Assembly (NCBI RefSeq): GCF_001428335.1
Contig: NZ_LMSG01000001.1
Location: 523,677 to 568,820 of the forward strand
Length of the DNA: 45,144 nucleotides
Direction: 5' to 3'
DNA from: Arthrobacter sp. Soil762
Lineage (GTDB): Bacteria; Actinomycetota; Actinomycetes; Actinomycetales; Micrococcaceae
Shown: one piece after another, positions 1 through 8,329 of the stretch
How positions within the stretch are numbered: position 1 is the stretch's first letter
How the letters are laid out: every line of letters begins with the position of its first letter
The notes under the pieces: generated by a model
What the model was told of the DNA's origin: nothing
Databases searched by the model: none
The model's input: only the letters and a program-made list of their open reading frames with translations
Program-made: the position numbers and the translations under genes

Positions 1-1578
1 CCCACCGTGATCCTGGCCAAAACGGTCAAGGGCTACGGACTCGGACCCCACTTCGAGGGCCGCAACGCGACCCACCAGATGAAAAAGCTCACCCTCGATG
101 ACCTGAAGAAGTTCCGCGACCACCTGCGGATCCCCATCACGGACGAACAGCTCGACGCGGACCTCTACCGGCCCCCGTACTACCACCCCGGCATGGACTC
201 CCCCGAGATCCGGTACCTCATGGAGCGCCGCCGCGCCCTGGGCGGTTTCGTCCCCGAACGCCGGCCGGACCACGCGCCGGTGGAGCTGCCGGACGCCAAA
301 ACCTACGAGGTTGCCAAGCGCGGTTCCGGGAAGCAGCAGGCGGCCACCACCATGACCTTCGTGCGCCTGCTCAAGGACCTGCTCAGGGACAAGAAGTTCG
401 GACACCGCATTGTCCCCATCGTTCCGGATGAGTCCCGGACCTTCGGCATGGATGCGTTCTTCCCCACGGCCAAGATCTACAACCCGGACGGCCAGGCCTA
501 TCTGTCCGTGGACCGGGACCTGGTCCTGGCCTACAAGGAATCGGCCCAGGGCCAGCTGATCCACCCCGGCATCAACGAAGCAGGCGCCGTCGCGGCCTTC
601 ACGGCCGCGGGAACTTCCTACGCCACCCACGGCGAGCCGCTGATCCCGATCTACGTGTTCTACTCCATGTTCGGCTTCCAGCGCACCGGCGACGCCTTCT
701 GGGCCGCCGCGGACCAGATGACCCGCGGATTCATCATCGGCGCCACCGCCGGCCGCACCACCCTGACCGGCGAAGGCCTCCAGCACGCCGACGGCCACTC
801 CCCGATCCTGGCCTCCACCAACCCGGCCGTCCTCACCTACGACCCCGCTTACGGGTACGAGATGGGCCACATCATCCGGGACGGCATCGAGCGCATGTAC
901 GGGCCGGCCGCAAGCGGCGATGGAACCGGACCTGCATCCGATAAGAACCTCATGTACTACATCACGGTCTACAACGAGCCCATCTCCCAGCCGGCCGAAC
1001 CTGAGAACCTCGACGTCAACGGTGTGCTGAAAGGCATCTACCGGGTGTCGGCGTCGGGTATCGAAGGGCCCAAGAGCCAGATCCTGGCCTCCGGCGTCTC
1101 CGTCCCGTGGGCACTGGATGCCCAGCGGATCCTCGCCGAGGACTGGGGCGTCTCCGCCGACGTCTGGTCCGTTACGTCCTGGAACGAACTGCGCCGCGAC
1201 GGGCTCGCCGCCGAGGAAGAGGCCTTCCTGAATCCGGGCCAGCCCGCCCGCGTACCGTTCGTCACGCAGCAGCTCGCCGATGCGCAGGGGCCCGTGGTGG
1301 CCGTGACCGACTACATGAAGGCAGTCCCGGACCAGATCCGCCAGTTCCTCCCGCACCAGTTCGCCTCGCTCGGAGCCGACGGCTTCGGCTTCTCCGACAC
1401 CCGCGCGGCAGCCCGCCGCTTCTTCAAGAACGACACCCACTCGGTTGTGGTGAAGACCCTGCAGCTGCTCGCTTCGCGCGGAGAGGTGGACGGCGGCGTG
1501 CCCGCCTACGCGATGGACCGCTACAAGCTCCTGGACGTCAACGCCGGGACCACCGGCGGCGCAGGTGGCGACGCCTGA
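1..1578 (+). CDS. aceE: Pyruvate dehydrogenase E1 component, homodimeric type (3' part)
   Basis: This is the C-terminal ~525 residues of the homodimeric, thiamine-diphosphate-dependent E1 subunit of pyruvate dehydrogenase. That enzyme decarboxylates pyruvate and passes the acetyl group to E2. The reading frame is open from base 1, so the gene begins upstream and the Met at 7 is internal. Whole AceE proteins are about 900 residues. Recognisable AceE stretches are KTVKGYG near the start, [20 protein letters not shown] (about residues 140-160 of the fragment) and the closing transketolase C-terminal domain with [10 protein letters not shown]. It ends in a glycine/alanine-rich tail, and a 21-bp inverted repeat follows. 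AceE would consume the pyruvate made by the malic enzyme encoded further along, but nothing shows co-regulation. The family call is secure. Confidence 0.95.
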   Translation, partial: PTVILAKTVKGYGLGPHFEGRNATHQMKKLTLDDLKKFRDHLRIPITDEQLDADLYRPPYYHPGMDSPEIRYLMERRRALGGFVPERRPDHAPVELPDAKTYEVAKRGSGKQQAATTMTFVRLLKDLLRDKKFGHRIVPIVPDESRTFGMDAFFPTAKIYNPDGQAYLSVDRDLVLAYKESAQGQLIHPGINEAGAVAAFTAAGTSYATHGEPLIPIYVFYSMFGFQRTGDAFWAAADQMTRGFIIGATAGRTTLTGEGLQHADGHSPILASTNPAVLTYDPAYGYEMGHIIRDGIERMYGPAASGDGTGPASDKNLMYYITVYNEPISQPAEPENLDVNGVLKGIYRVSASGIEGPKSQILASGVSVPWALDAQRILAEDWGVSADVWSVTSWNELRRDGLAAEEEAFLNPGQPARVPFVTQQLADAQGPVVAVTDYMKAVPDQIRQFLPHQFASLGADGFGFSDTRAAARRFFKNDTHSVVVKTLQLLASRGEVDGGVPAYAMDRYKLLDVNAGTTGGAGGDA

Positions 1579-1596
1579 TCCCACCCTTCGACAACT

Positions 1597-1657
1597 GGAG
1601 TTTTTGTCCAGATAATGCGCTTTGCCCTCTTGAAGCCATTATCTGGACAAAAACTCC
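1597..1657. repeat. Perfect 21-bp inverted repeat (copy 1 of a dispersed element)
   Basis: The arms 1597-1617 and 1637-1657 are perfect reverse complements around a 19-nt loop. The outer end reads GGAGTTTTTGTCCA. The same ends recur at 19091-19156, so this looks like a small dispersed repeat. Lying just after aceE, it may also end transcription. Confidence 0.8.
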
Positions 1658-1696
1658 CATGGGGCGGCAGACGGAGCTGGGGAATAGGCTGGGGCG

Positions 1697-2305
1697 ATGG
1701 CTGACCTGGACAAACAACGCACGACGGCGGTGCTGCTTGCCGCCGGTGCCGGGACGCGGCTGGGGCTCGGCCCCAAGGCGTTACTCCGGTTCCAGGGCCG
1801 CACGCTCGTTGAAGTCCTGGCCGACGTGCTGCTCGACGGCGGCTGCCGGGAAGTGGTGACGGTGCTCGGAGCGGAATCGGCAACGGTCCGCGCCGCCACC
1901 AATCTCAGCCGGCACCGGGTCATCGACAACCCGGACTGGGCCAGCGGAATGGGAAGTTCGTTCCGGGCGGGAGTTGCCGCCGCAGCCCCGGCGGACCATG
2001 TGCTCATTGCGCTGGTGGACCAGCCCGGCCTGACCACCGAGACCGTTGCCCGGTTGCTGGCCTCCCACCGGCCTGGCCGCGTGACTGCGGCCGCCCACCG
2101 TGGCACGGACGGAAGACTCCGGCGGGGACACCCGCTGCTTCTGGATTCCAGCCTGCGTGCTCAAGCCGCGGAAACGGCAACCGGCGATGCCGGGGCACGC
2201 TTCTTCCTCCAGGAGCACCCGGGGCTGATCGACCTCGTGGACTGCAGCGACCTCTCCGCCGGTGAAGACCTCGACACCCCCGAGCACCTGTACCTCCTCG
2301 ATTGA
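1697..2305 (+). CDS. MocA-like NTP transferase (molybdenum cofactor cytidylyltransferase family)
   Basis: A 202-residue single-domain nucleotidyltransferase of the MobA/MocA group. The N-terminal NTP-binding signature LLAAGAGTRLGLGPKALL lies at about residues 13-30. The metal-binding aspartate motif is probably ALVDQPG near residue 115. MocA attaches CMP to molybdopterin for enzymes of the xanthine dehydrogenase family. The xanthine dehydrogenase and XdhC encoded further along give it a plausible client, but it is not in their operon. Family relatives transfer other nucleotides, so the exact substrate is inferred. The ATG is preceded by a G-rich stretch (GGGGCG). It ends 29 bp before the convergent Pr6Pr gene. 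Confidence 0.75.
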   Translation: MADLDKQRTTAVLLAAGAGTRLGLGPKALLRFQGRTLVEVLADVLLDGGCREVVTVLGAESATVRAATNLSRHRVIDNPDWASGMGSSFRAGVAAAAPADHVLIALVDQPGLTTETVARLLASHRPGRVTAAAHRGTDGRLRRGHPLLLDSSLRAQAAETATGDAGARFFLQEHPGLIDLVDCSDLSAGEDLDTPEHLYLLD

Positions 2306-2334
2306 GGACCAACCACGGATCGGTGGATCAAGGC

Positions 2335-2958
2335 CTAGTAATCCACCTGCCGCTTGAGCTTGTTACCGAGCCACAGCATGGCCAGGCTCACGACTAGGAA
2401 GCCGACGGAAATGGCGAGGGCAAACACCACCACCCCGCCCCAGCCACCTGCCCGTGCGGGGTCGACGAACCAGTACGGGTACCAGTTCACCAAGGCCCCG
2501 CGGACCAGGCTGTAGACCAGGTAGCCGACAGGGTACAGCAGCCAATACCAGATGTGCTTGACCGTGAGCGTGGCCCGCGGCGGTTGGAAGAGCCAGTCCA
2601 CCACCATGACCACCGGGATCAGGTAGTGCACCACGAAGTTGACCCACGGCAGCAGCGAGCCGAGATCTTCGCCGGCGAGCAGCGCACCGAACACGAGTCC
2701 CACCACGGCCATGGCGATGGTTGCCGTGCCGCGCGTGACGTCGTCGATTTCGCTGGGGCGTTTGCGGATCAGCACCCTGTAACCGCTGATGAGAAGCACC
2801 AACGCGGCGAAGATGTTGGACAAATTTGTGAAGTAGCTGAAGAAGTTCCAGACGTCGTAGCCCATGCCCAAATGAACTGTCAGCTGTGTTCCCACCGCCA
2901 CCAACGTCAAAAGGCCAAAGAAAAAGCGTCCCCCGATAAGCACAGTTCTCTTGGTCAT
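2335..2958 (-). CDS. Pr6Pr family integral membrane protein
   Basis: A 207-residue hydrophobic protein with about six membrane segments, starting at residues ~8-28. The motif YFTNLSNIFAALVLL (about residues 42-56) and the central VVHYLIPVVMVVDWLF are typical of the Pr6Pr family, which is distantly related to FAR-17a/AIG1 proteins. Its molecular function is not established. The length is normal for the family. It is convergent with the MocA-like gene and lies downstream of dctA on the same strand, separated by a strong hairpin, so it is probably transcribed on its own. Confidence 0.75.
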   Translation of the reverse strand: MTKRTVLIGGRFFFGLLTLVAVGTQLTVHLGMGYDVWNFFSYFTNLSNIFAALVLLISGYRVLIRKRPSEIDDVTRGTATIAMAVVGLVFGALLAGEDLGSLLPWVNFVVHYLIPVVMVVDWLFQPPRATLTVKHIWYWLLYPVGYLVYSLVRGALVNWYPYWFVDPARAGGWGGVVVFALAISVGFLVVSLAMLWLGNKLKRQVDY

Positions 2959-3083
2959 AGGCCCAATCCTTGCCGAATCCCCAGCTCAGACGCGGTTCGA
3001 CACTCCGAAGTTGAATGGGCGCCACGTGATCGGCAGCTCGGGCGCCACGTCCCACCATGTGGCTGGCGTGGCCAATGGCAAAT

Positions 3084-3124
3084 GCAAGGAACCCCGCCCC
3101 CAAATCAGGGGCAGGGTTCCTTGC
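3084..3124 (-). terminator. Hairpin after dctA
   Basis: A 17-bp stem with one mismatch and a 7-nt loop, starting GCAAGGAACCC. It lies 39 bp beyond the dctA stop on the minus strand. The following sequence is only weakly T-rich, so the terminator role is inferred from position and stem strength. Confidence 0.6.
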
Positions 3125-3162
3125 GTTGCGGACGGCATCAGCCGGGGTTCCGGGGCCGGAAG

Positions 3163-4671
3163 CTACTTCCCGCCACCCGCGTCGGACGAGCCGTCAGGCG
3201 CGGCGGCGGCGTGGGTGGGCCGCCTCATGTGGAACTCGCGGATCTCCTCCGGGTTCGGTCCGCCGCGGAACTTGGGAGACGGCTCCTGGCCGCCGCTGAT
3301 CCGCTCCAGCTCCTGGTCTTCGAATTCTTCCTCGACGCCAAGCATGATGGCGGAATCGTGGTTGGTGATTTCACCCTTGAACGCCCTGACCATAACGCTC
3401 CGGTCGAACTGGCCCTCCCACTTGGAGACCACGAACGTGGCGACGCAGTTGCCCAGGAGGTTCACTACCACCCGCATGGAGTCCATGAGGCGGTCGGCAC
3501 CGAGCAGCAGCGCCACGCCGGCAACCGGGAAGATGCCCAGTGCCGCGGCGGTGGCGGACAGCGCCAGGAACGATGAACCGGGGACGCCGGCCATGCCCTT
3601 GGAGGTCAGCAGCAGGACGCCGAGCGCTGCCAGCTGCTGGCCGAGGTCCAGGTTGTGGCCGAAGGCCTGGGCCAGGAAGAGCAGGGAGATAGAAAGGTAG
3701 ATCGCGGCGCCGTCGAGGTTGAATGAGTAGCCGGTGGGCACCACCAGGCCTGTGGTGGCACGTGAGCAGCCGGCGTTGGTCAGCTTGGTCATGATGCGCG
3801 GCATCACAGCCTCGGTGGAGGCGGTGCCGAGCGCCAGCAGGAACTCCTCGCGGGTGTACTTCAGGAAGTGCCAAAGCGGGACGCGGGCAAAGCCCCAGGC
3901 CACGAGGAACAGCAGGCCGATGAAGACAATGGCCGCGCCGTAGCAGGCGGCAATGAGCAACGCATAGGTGCTGAGCGTGTCCAGCCCGTACTGGCCGATG
4001 ATGAATGCCATGGCACCGAAAGCACCGATCGGGGCAACCTTCATGATCCAGGACATGATCTTGAAGATGAGCTCCAGGACGGTCTCCATGAGGCTGACGA
4101 CCGGCATGCAGCGCTCGCGTCCGATGACGACGATTGCCGCGCCGAAGAAGACCGAGAAGAACAGGACCTGCAGGAGGCTGTTGCTCGCGAAGGCGCCGAT
4201 GACGCTGGTGGGGATGACGTCCAGGATGAAGGCCGCGGCGTCCTTGGGCACGGCATTGCCGGTCTTGGCGGTCAGCGCTTCCTGGGAGAGGGTGTTGGGA
4301 TCAATGTTCAGCCCGGCACCGGGCTGGACGATGTTGCCTACGATCAGGCCGAAGACCAGCGCGAAGAGCGTGGCCGCGGTGAAGTAGAGAAGGGCTTTGA
4401 CTCCGACCCTTCCGACCGCCTTGACGTCGCCTACGGCCGAGATGCCGGTGACGATCACCAGGAAAATCAGCGGCGCGATGATCATTTTGATGAGCTGGAT
4501 AAAACCGTCACCGAGCGGCCTCAGCTGTGAGCCAAGGTTCGGCCAGAAATGTCCGATAAGAACACCTGCCACGACGGCGATCAGAATTTGGAAGAAGAGC
4601 GACCTATACAAGGGCTTCTTCTTCTGCGGGGCCGAACTCGCCTTCAGCGCCGCGGAATCTGGGATCTTCAT
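3163..4671 (-). CDS. dctA: C4-dicarboxylate transporter, DctA type
   Basis: A 502-residue dicarboxylate:cation symporter (DAACS family) that would import malate, fumarate and succinate. The start is the ATG at 4671, giving MKIPDSAALK and a first membrane helix LFFQILIAVVAGVLIGHFWP. The open frame runs further upstream but lacks family similarity there. Family hallmarks are IKMIIAPLIFLVIVTGI, the serine-rich reentrant loop LGTASTEAVMPRIM, the PTGYSFNLDGAAIYLSI helix and LLTSKGMAGVPGSSFLAL. The C-terminal ~60 residues are acidic and polar. Two copies of the shared 17-bp operator lie 72-109 bp upstream, one overlapping a predicted -35 box. DctA is therefore probably controlled together with malic enzyme and malate synthase. 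Confidence 0.92.
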   Translation of the reverse strand: MKIPDSAALKASSAPQKKKPLYRSLFFQILIAVVAGVLIGHFWPNLGSQLRPLGDGFIQLIKMIIAPLIFLVIVTGISAVGDVKAVGRVGVKALLYFTAATLFALVFGLIVGNIVQPGAGLNIDPNTLSQEALTAKTGNAVPKDAAAFILDVIPTSVIGAFASNSLLQVLFFSVFFGAAIVVIGRERCMPVVSLMETVLELIFKIMSWIMKVAPIGAFGAMAFIIGQYGLDTLSTYALLIAACYGAAIVFIGLLFLVAWGFARVPLWHFLKYTREEFLLALGTASTEAVMPRIMTKLTNAGCSRATTGLVVPTGYSFNLDGAAIYLSISLLFLAQAFGHNLDLGQQLAALGVLLLTSKGMAGVPGSSFLALSATAAALGIFPVAGVALLLGADRLMDSMRVVVNLLGNCVATFVVSKWEGQFDRSVMVRAFKGEITNHDSAIMLGVEEEFEDQELERISGGQEPSPKFRGGPNPEEIREFHMRRPTHAAAAPDGSSDAGGGK

Positions 4672-4722
4672 TGATCTGTACCTATCAATCGGGAACAGCC
4701 CCGGACATCGGGGTCTGATTCC

Positions 4723-4751
4723 AACGTAACCCCGGTCACACGATTCCGCAA
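4723..4751 (-). promoter_or_regulatory. Predicted dctA promoter
   Basis: On the minus strand, TTGCGG (4751-4746) and TACGTT (4728-4723) are separated by 17 bp, 52 bp before the dctA start. The -35 box lies inside the operator copy at 4743-4759, an arrangement suited to repression. Confidence 0.5.
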
Positions 4752-4780
4752 GGGGAAATCGCATTTTCACAATGTGGAAA
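4743..4780. promoter_or_regulatory. Tandem IclR-type operator pair in front of dctA
   Basis: Two 17-bp sites, ATTCCGCAAGGGGAAAT (4743-4759) and TTTTCACAATGTGGAAA (4764-4780), start 21 bp apart. The second is a near-perfect copy of the consensus. The first is weaker but keeps TTCC and GGAAA. The same spacing recurs at four other promoters in the window. Confidence 0.7.
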
Positions 4781-4820
4781 TCACTGGAATTTCCCGGACA
4801 TACAAAATCCGCCACGAAAA

Positions 4821-4858
4821 CGGACGCCTGCCGGGGAACTCCCCGGCGCGGACGTCCG
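4821..4858 (-). terminator. Terminator hairpin after the SDR gene
   Basis: A two-part stem: CGGACG/CGTCCG outside and GCCGGGG/CCCCGGC inside, with a 4-nt loop. On the minus strand the stem is followed by CGTTTTCG. It lies 34 bp past the SDR stop and separates that operon from dctA. Confidence 0.75.
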
Positions 4859-4891
4859 CTTCCGCAGCGGAAAGGTGCGGATTATTCCTTG

Positions 4892-5671
4892 TCAGCCCCG
4901 GCCGATGAACGGCATTCCCGCGGCCGTGATCACCATCGAGCCCACACTGGCCGACGGCGGCATGCCTGCCATCAGGAGTACGGCGCGCGCGGCGTCCTGC
5001 ACCGGGAACGTGGGCTCCATCCGGCGGCTGCCGTCGGCCTGCAGGGCACCGGAGTCCACTCCGATGGTGGCCATGATGTCCGTGGCTGTGTTGCCGATGT
5101 CGATCTGGCCGCAGGTAATGCCGAAGTCCCTGCCGTCCAGCTCGATGCTCTTGGTCAGACCCGTCATGGCGTGCTTGGTGACCGTATAGGCCACCGTCCG
5201 CGGCCGCGGCGAATGCGCTGCAATGGATCCGTTGTTGATGATCCGGCCGCCCTGAGGATCCTGGGATTTCATGGCCCGCACGGCGGCGGCGGCGCATAGT
5301 ACGGAGCCGGTGAGGTTCACCGCCACCACCGCGTCCCAGTCGGCCACGCTGATTTCATCCACCGAGGCGGCCGGGCCGAACACGCCGGCGTTGTTGAACA
5401 GGACGTCAACCCTCCCCCACTTCCCGAGGGCTGCAGCGAAAAGGCGCTCGACGTCGTCGGGCACTGTTACGTCGCAGGTCACCGCCAGCGCCTGGCGATG
5501 GCCGGCCGCCGACTCCAGCAGCGGAGCCTCCCGGCGGCCGGCCAACACCACGCGGTACCCGTCGGCCAGCATGAGCCGCGCCACCGCCCTGCCAATCCCG
5601 GAGCCTGCACCGGTCACGACGGCGACCGGTGCCGGCCGGTGGGGATGTGCGGGCCGGTGGGTTGCAGTCAT
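4892..5671 (-). CDS. Short-chain dehydrogenase/reductase (SDR)
   Basis: A 259-residue classical SDR using NAD(P)H, substrate unknown. The cofactor motif TGAGSGIG is at residues 20-27, NNAG at 93-96, and the catalytic Ser149, Tyr162 and Lys166 (YTVTK) are all present. A proline/histidine-rich leader of about 14 residues precedes the fold. The start is set by AAGGAG seven bases before the ATG. It is the last gene of a three-gene minus-strand operon after the NCS1 transporter and the racemase-like protein, 27 bp behind the latter. That context suggests a substrate derived from the imported hydantoin- or purine-like compound, but no SDR sequence feature identifies it. Confidence 0.85.
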   Translation of the reverse strand: MTATHRPAHPHRPAPVAVVTGAGSGIGRAVARLMLADGYRVVLAGRREAPLLESAAGHRQALAVTCDVTVPDDVERLFAAALGKWGRVDVLFNNAGVFGPAASVDEISVADWDAVVAVNLTGSVLCAAAAVRAMKSQDPQGGRIINNGSIAAHSPRPRTVAYTVTKHAMTGLTKSIELDGRDFGITCGQIDIGNTATDIMATIGVDSGALQADGSRRMEPTFPVQDAARAVLLMAGMPPSASVGSMVITAAGMPFIGRG

Positions 5672-5698
5672 GGGTCGCTCCTTGAGTTGATGGCCGGG

Positions 5699-6442
5699 CT
5701 AAGGCGCAGCGGGCACGTTCGCTGCCGTTATTGGCCAGCCTATGACGGTCTTGGGCCGCGGGGTGGCGTAGGTCCGGACCTTTGAGGTGCTCAGCCGCAG
5801 CCGGACCAGCGATTCAGCGATGGTGACCGCAGCCGCCACACCGTCCACCACGGGGACGCCGGCACGCTTCCGGATTTCCTCGTCCAGACCGGCCATGCCG
5901 CCGCAGCCCAGGACAATGACTTCCGCCTTGTCCTCACGGACAGCCAGCAGAGCCTGTTCGATGATGGCTTCCACAGCGCGCTCCGGCTCCTCCTCCAACT
6001 CCAGGACGGCCATGCCGCTGGCCCGGACCGAGGCGCACCGGGCGTCGAGGCCGGCCAGCTTCAGCCGGTCCTCGATCAGCGGCACGGCCCGGTCCAGGGT
6101 GGTGATCACGGAGTACTTGTGGCCCAGGAACATCGCGGTGCTCGCGGCCGCCTCGGTGATGTCCACTACCGGAACGTCAAGGAGCTCCTGGAGCCCTTCG
6201 CGGCCGTGCTCGCCGTAGCCGGCCTGGATGACGGCGTCGAACGGCTCCTGGTAGTTGACGACGGCGTCCATCACGGCGATCGCAGCGAGGTAACTCTCAA
6301 AGTTTCCCTCGCAGGAGTCTGCGCCGAAGCGCGGAGTGATTCCCACGATCTCCGTGTCCGGCAGCGCGGCCTGTTTTGCCTGCGCGGCGATGGAATCGGT
6401 CATGGACTGTGTGGTGTTGACGTTGGCCACAAGGATGCGCAT
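5699..6442 (-). CDS. Asp/Glu/hydantoin racemase family protein lacking the first catalytic Cys
   Basis: A 247-residue member of the Asp/Glu/hydantoin racemase superfamily. Hydantoin and allantoin racemases use two cysteines, one in a CFGDPG-like motif near residue 76 and one in a GCGGM-like motif near 181. Here the second is present (VLGCGGMAGL, Cys180), but the first motif reads AGYGEHG with Gly75 in place of Cys. That Gly/Cys pattern is the one known from arylmalonate decarboxylase, so a two-base racemase mechanism is doubtful. Other cysteines (44, 136) are not at the expected site. The start has GAGG upstream. It lies between an NCS1 transporter and an SDR, so its substrate is probably a ureide, hydantoin or related acid taken up by the transporter. 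Confidence 0.8.
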   Translation of the reverse strand: MRILVANVNTTQSMTDSIAAQAKQAALPDTEIVGITPRFGADSCEGNFESYLAAIAVMDAVVNYQEPFDAVIQAGYGEHGREGLQELLDVPVVDITEAAASTAMFLGHKYSVITTLDRAVPLIEDRLKLAGLDARCASVRASGMAVLELEEEPERAVEAIIEQALLAVREDKAEVIVLGCGGMAGLDEEIRKRAGVPVVDGVAAAVTIAESLVRLRLSTSKVRTYATPRPKTVIGWPITAANVPAAP

Positions 6443-6501
6443 GGTGCTTTTCCTCTTTCGGGACAGGTTGGTTGCTGGCGCGGCGGTTGCTGGCGCTTTG
6501 G

Positions 6502-8070
6502 TTAGTGGGCGCTGGCGACGGCGATGGATTCGCCGTCAACGTCGTCGAGTCGCTGCCTGCGGTCCGAGATGACGTAGTAGACCACCGCGGCGATGCCGGC
6601 CGCGACGAACCACGCGAACGGGGCGGCCGCTTCCAGCGCCGGAACAAAGGCGATCAGGAGTGCGATGGCGGCAGCGGGCACCATGGCAATGATGGCCCGG
6701 GGGTTGTAACCCTTTTTGTAGTAGTAGGCACCTGCCGGGTCCTCGGAGTAGAGCTCAAGGACGTTGACCTTGCCGCGGCGCAGCAGCCAGTAATCGGCCA
6801 TGACAACGCCGAACAGCGGGCCGAGCAGGGCTCCGAGTCCGCCCAGGAAGTACACGATCACCAGCGGGTTGTTGTACAGGTTCCACGGCAGGATGATCAG
6901 GCCAATGGTGCCGCTGACCCAGGCCGCCTTGCGGAAGTTCAGGTGCTTCGGGAAGAGGTTGGTCAGGGCATAGACAGGGGCCACAAAGTTGGCCATCAGG
7001 TTCACGGCGATGGTCAGGATCAGCAGGGCAAGGCAGGCCAGGACAAGGAACAGCGTGTTCGGGATGGTCTGGACGATGTCCGACGGGCTCTGGATGACAG
7101 TGCCGTTGATCTTGAACTGTCCACCGGCCATCACCACAACGATCGCGCCGAAGAGGAGCATGTTGATGGGGATGCCCCAGAAGTTGCCGCGAACCACGGC
7201 CTGCTTGGAGACGGCGGACCGGGTGAAGTCGCAGAAGTTCAGGACGAACGTTCCGTAAATGGCCACCCACAGGGCACCGCCGGCGAAGATGGTGCGCCAC
7301 ATGTCGCCGCCCTCGAGGGCGTTGTCCCCGGCCCAGGCGATGGAGCCGCCGGCTTCGACGAAGATCCAGACGGCGATGGCCGCCATGGTGACCAGGATGA
7401 TGGGGCCGGCGAAGGCCTCATACTTGCGGATCATCTCCATGCCGAAGCTGACGATGATCAGCTGGACAATCCAGAGGAATACGAACGAAGCCCAGCCGAG
7501 CGTGGACAGGCCGAGAATGGAGTTGGTGTCGAGCTCCTGCAGCGAGGGAACCATGGCGACGAGCATGACCCTGAGCACCACGGACGCGAGGTACGTCTGG
7601 ATGCCGAACCAGGCGACGGCCACGGCCCCGCGCAGGAGGCTGGCAATCTGGGCGCCCCTGATGCCGAAGCTGATCCGGCTCATGACAGGGAACGGGACAC
7701 CGGTCTTTACGCCCATAAACCCGGACAGGCTAAGGAGCGCAAACAGCAGGACGGCGCCGACTCCCAGGGCGAGCAGGATCTGCCAGCCGCCCAGCCCGAG
7801 GGCGAAGAGCCCGATGGCAAAGGCGTAGTTGCCAAGGCTGTGGACGTCGTTGGCCCAGAGGGTGAAAATGCTGTAGCCGGTCCAGCGGCGACCTTCCCGC
7901 TTCGTCGGGGCAAGGTCGATGTTGTAGAGGGTGGGGCTGATGGTTCTGCCGGAGGCGGCACTGGCTATATCGCAAAGCGTGTCGACACCCACGGAGGGGT
8001 GGGCTGCTTTGCCCAGGTCAACTGCTGTCTCAGGTGCCGGTTCAACGCCGGTCAACGGGGTTGTCTGCAT
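6502..8070 (-). CDS. NCS1 family nucleobase/allantoin/hydantoin:cation symporter
   Basis: A 522-residue NCS1 symporter with about 12 membrane helices, of the group that includes allantoin permease PucI and the hydantoin carrier Mhp1. N-terminal NCS1 hallmarks are LYNIDLAPTKREGRRWTGYS (residues ~48-67) and LWANDVHSLGNYAFAIGL. The substrate-site tryptophan and glutamine of Mhp1 correspond to Trp154 and Gln158 in WFGIQTY. NFCDFTR is in the middle, and GVVMADYWLLRRGKVNV is near the C-terminus. It is the first gene of the operon with the racemase-like protein and SDR. A pair of shared operators lies 84-121 bp upstream. Allantoin or a hydantoin is the likeliest cargo, but uracil or another ureide cannot be excluded. 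Confidence 0.88.
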   Translation of the reverse strand: MQTTPLTGVEPAPETAVDLGKAAHPSVGVDTLCDIASAASGRTISPTLYNIDLAPTKREGRRWTGYSIFTLWANDVHSLGNYAFAIGLFALGLGGWQILLALGVGAVLLFALLSLSGFMGVKTGVPFPVMSRISFGIRGAQIASLLRGAVAVAWFGIQTYLASVVLRVMLVAMVPSLQELDTNSILGLSTLGWASFVFLWIVQLIIVSFGMEMIRKYEAFAGPIILVTMAAIAVWIFVEAGGSIAWAGDNALEGGDMWRTIFAGGALWVAIYGTFVLNFCDFTRSAVSKQAVVRGNFWGIPINMLLFGAIVVVMAGGQFKINGTVIQSPSDIVQTIPNTLFLVLACLALLILTIAVNLMANFVAPVYALTNLFPKHLNFRKAAWVSGTIGLIILPWNLYNNPLVIVYFLGGLGALLGPLFGVVMADYWLLRRGKVNVLELYSEDPAGAYYYKKGYNPRAIIAMVPAAAIALLIAFVPALEAAAPFAWFVAAGIAAVVYYVISDRRQRLDDVDGESIAVASAH

Positions 8071-8153
8071 CGTGATCTCACTTCTTGAAGATGTCTTCCA
8101 TATGTTCCGCTGTGGGATTCATGCCTGAAACGACCGGCAGAAGCGTCTTTGCT

Positions 8154-8191
8154 TTTCCACAATGCGAAAAATAGGTATCGAGTAGTGAAAT
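8154..8191. promoter_or_regulatory. Tandem IclR-type operator pair in front of the NCS1 operon
   Basis: TTTCCACAATGCGAAAA (8154-8170) and GTATCGAGTAGTGAAAT (8175-8191) start 21 bp apart. The first is a strong match. The second keeps YG...GTGAAAT, like the partner sites at 15900 and 17839. I could not place a convincing -10 box here. Confidence 0.65.
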
Positions 8192-8266
8192 AACGGTATG
8201 ACCCAGGTCACGCATCAGTCAAGGGGTCGCCGAAAGAAGGCCGGTCACAAACGGTTGCTTCGCCAG

Positions 8267-8326
8267 CAACGCGGTGTCAGATACGGCCCAATAAACGCCC
8301 CCTGGGCCGTATCTGACCCCGCGTTG
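8267..8326. repeat. 24-bp near-perfect inverted repeat at the 3' end of the xanthine dehydrogenase operon
   Basis: Arms 8267-8290 and 8303-8326 match at 23 of 24 positions (CAACGCGG at the outer end, ACGGCCCA at the inner end) around a 12-nt loop. It ends 3 bp before the XDH stop codon region on the plus coordinate. It may act as a terminator or RNA stabiliser, although no T-run follows. Its sequence is unrelated to the 1597 repeat. Confidence 0.75.
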
Positions 8327-8329
8327 GTC

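Noticed and set aside
6472..8088. A 538-codon open frame on the plus strand
   Set aside because: It is antisense to the NCS1 transporter, rich in Asp/Gly/His, with no recognisable domain.
8102..8118. Possible third operator copy (TTCCGCTGTGGGATT) near the NCS1 gene
   Set aside because: It has fewer than ten matches to the consensus and is not phased with the pair at 8154/8175.
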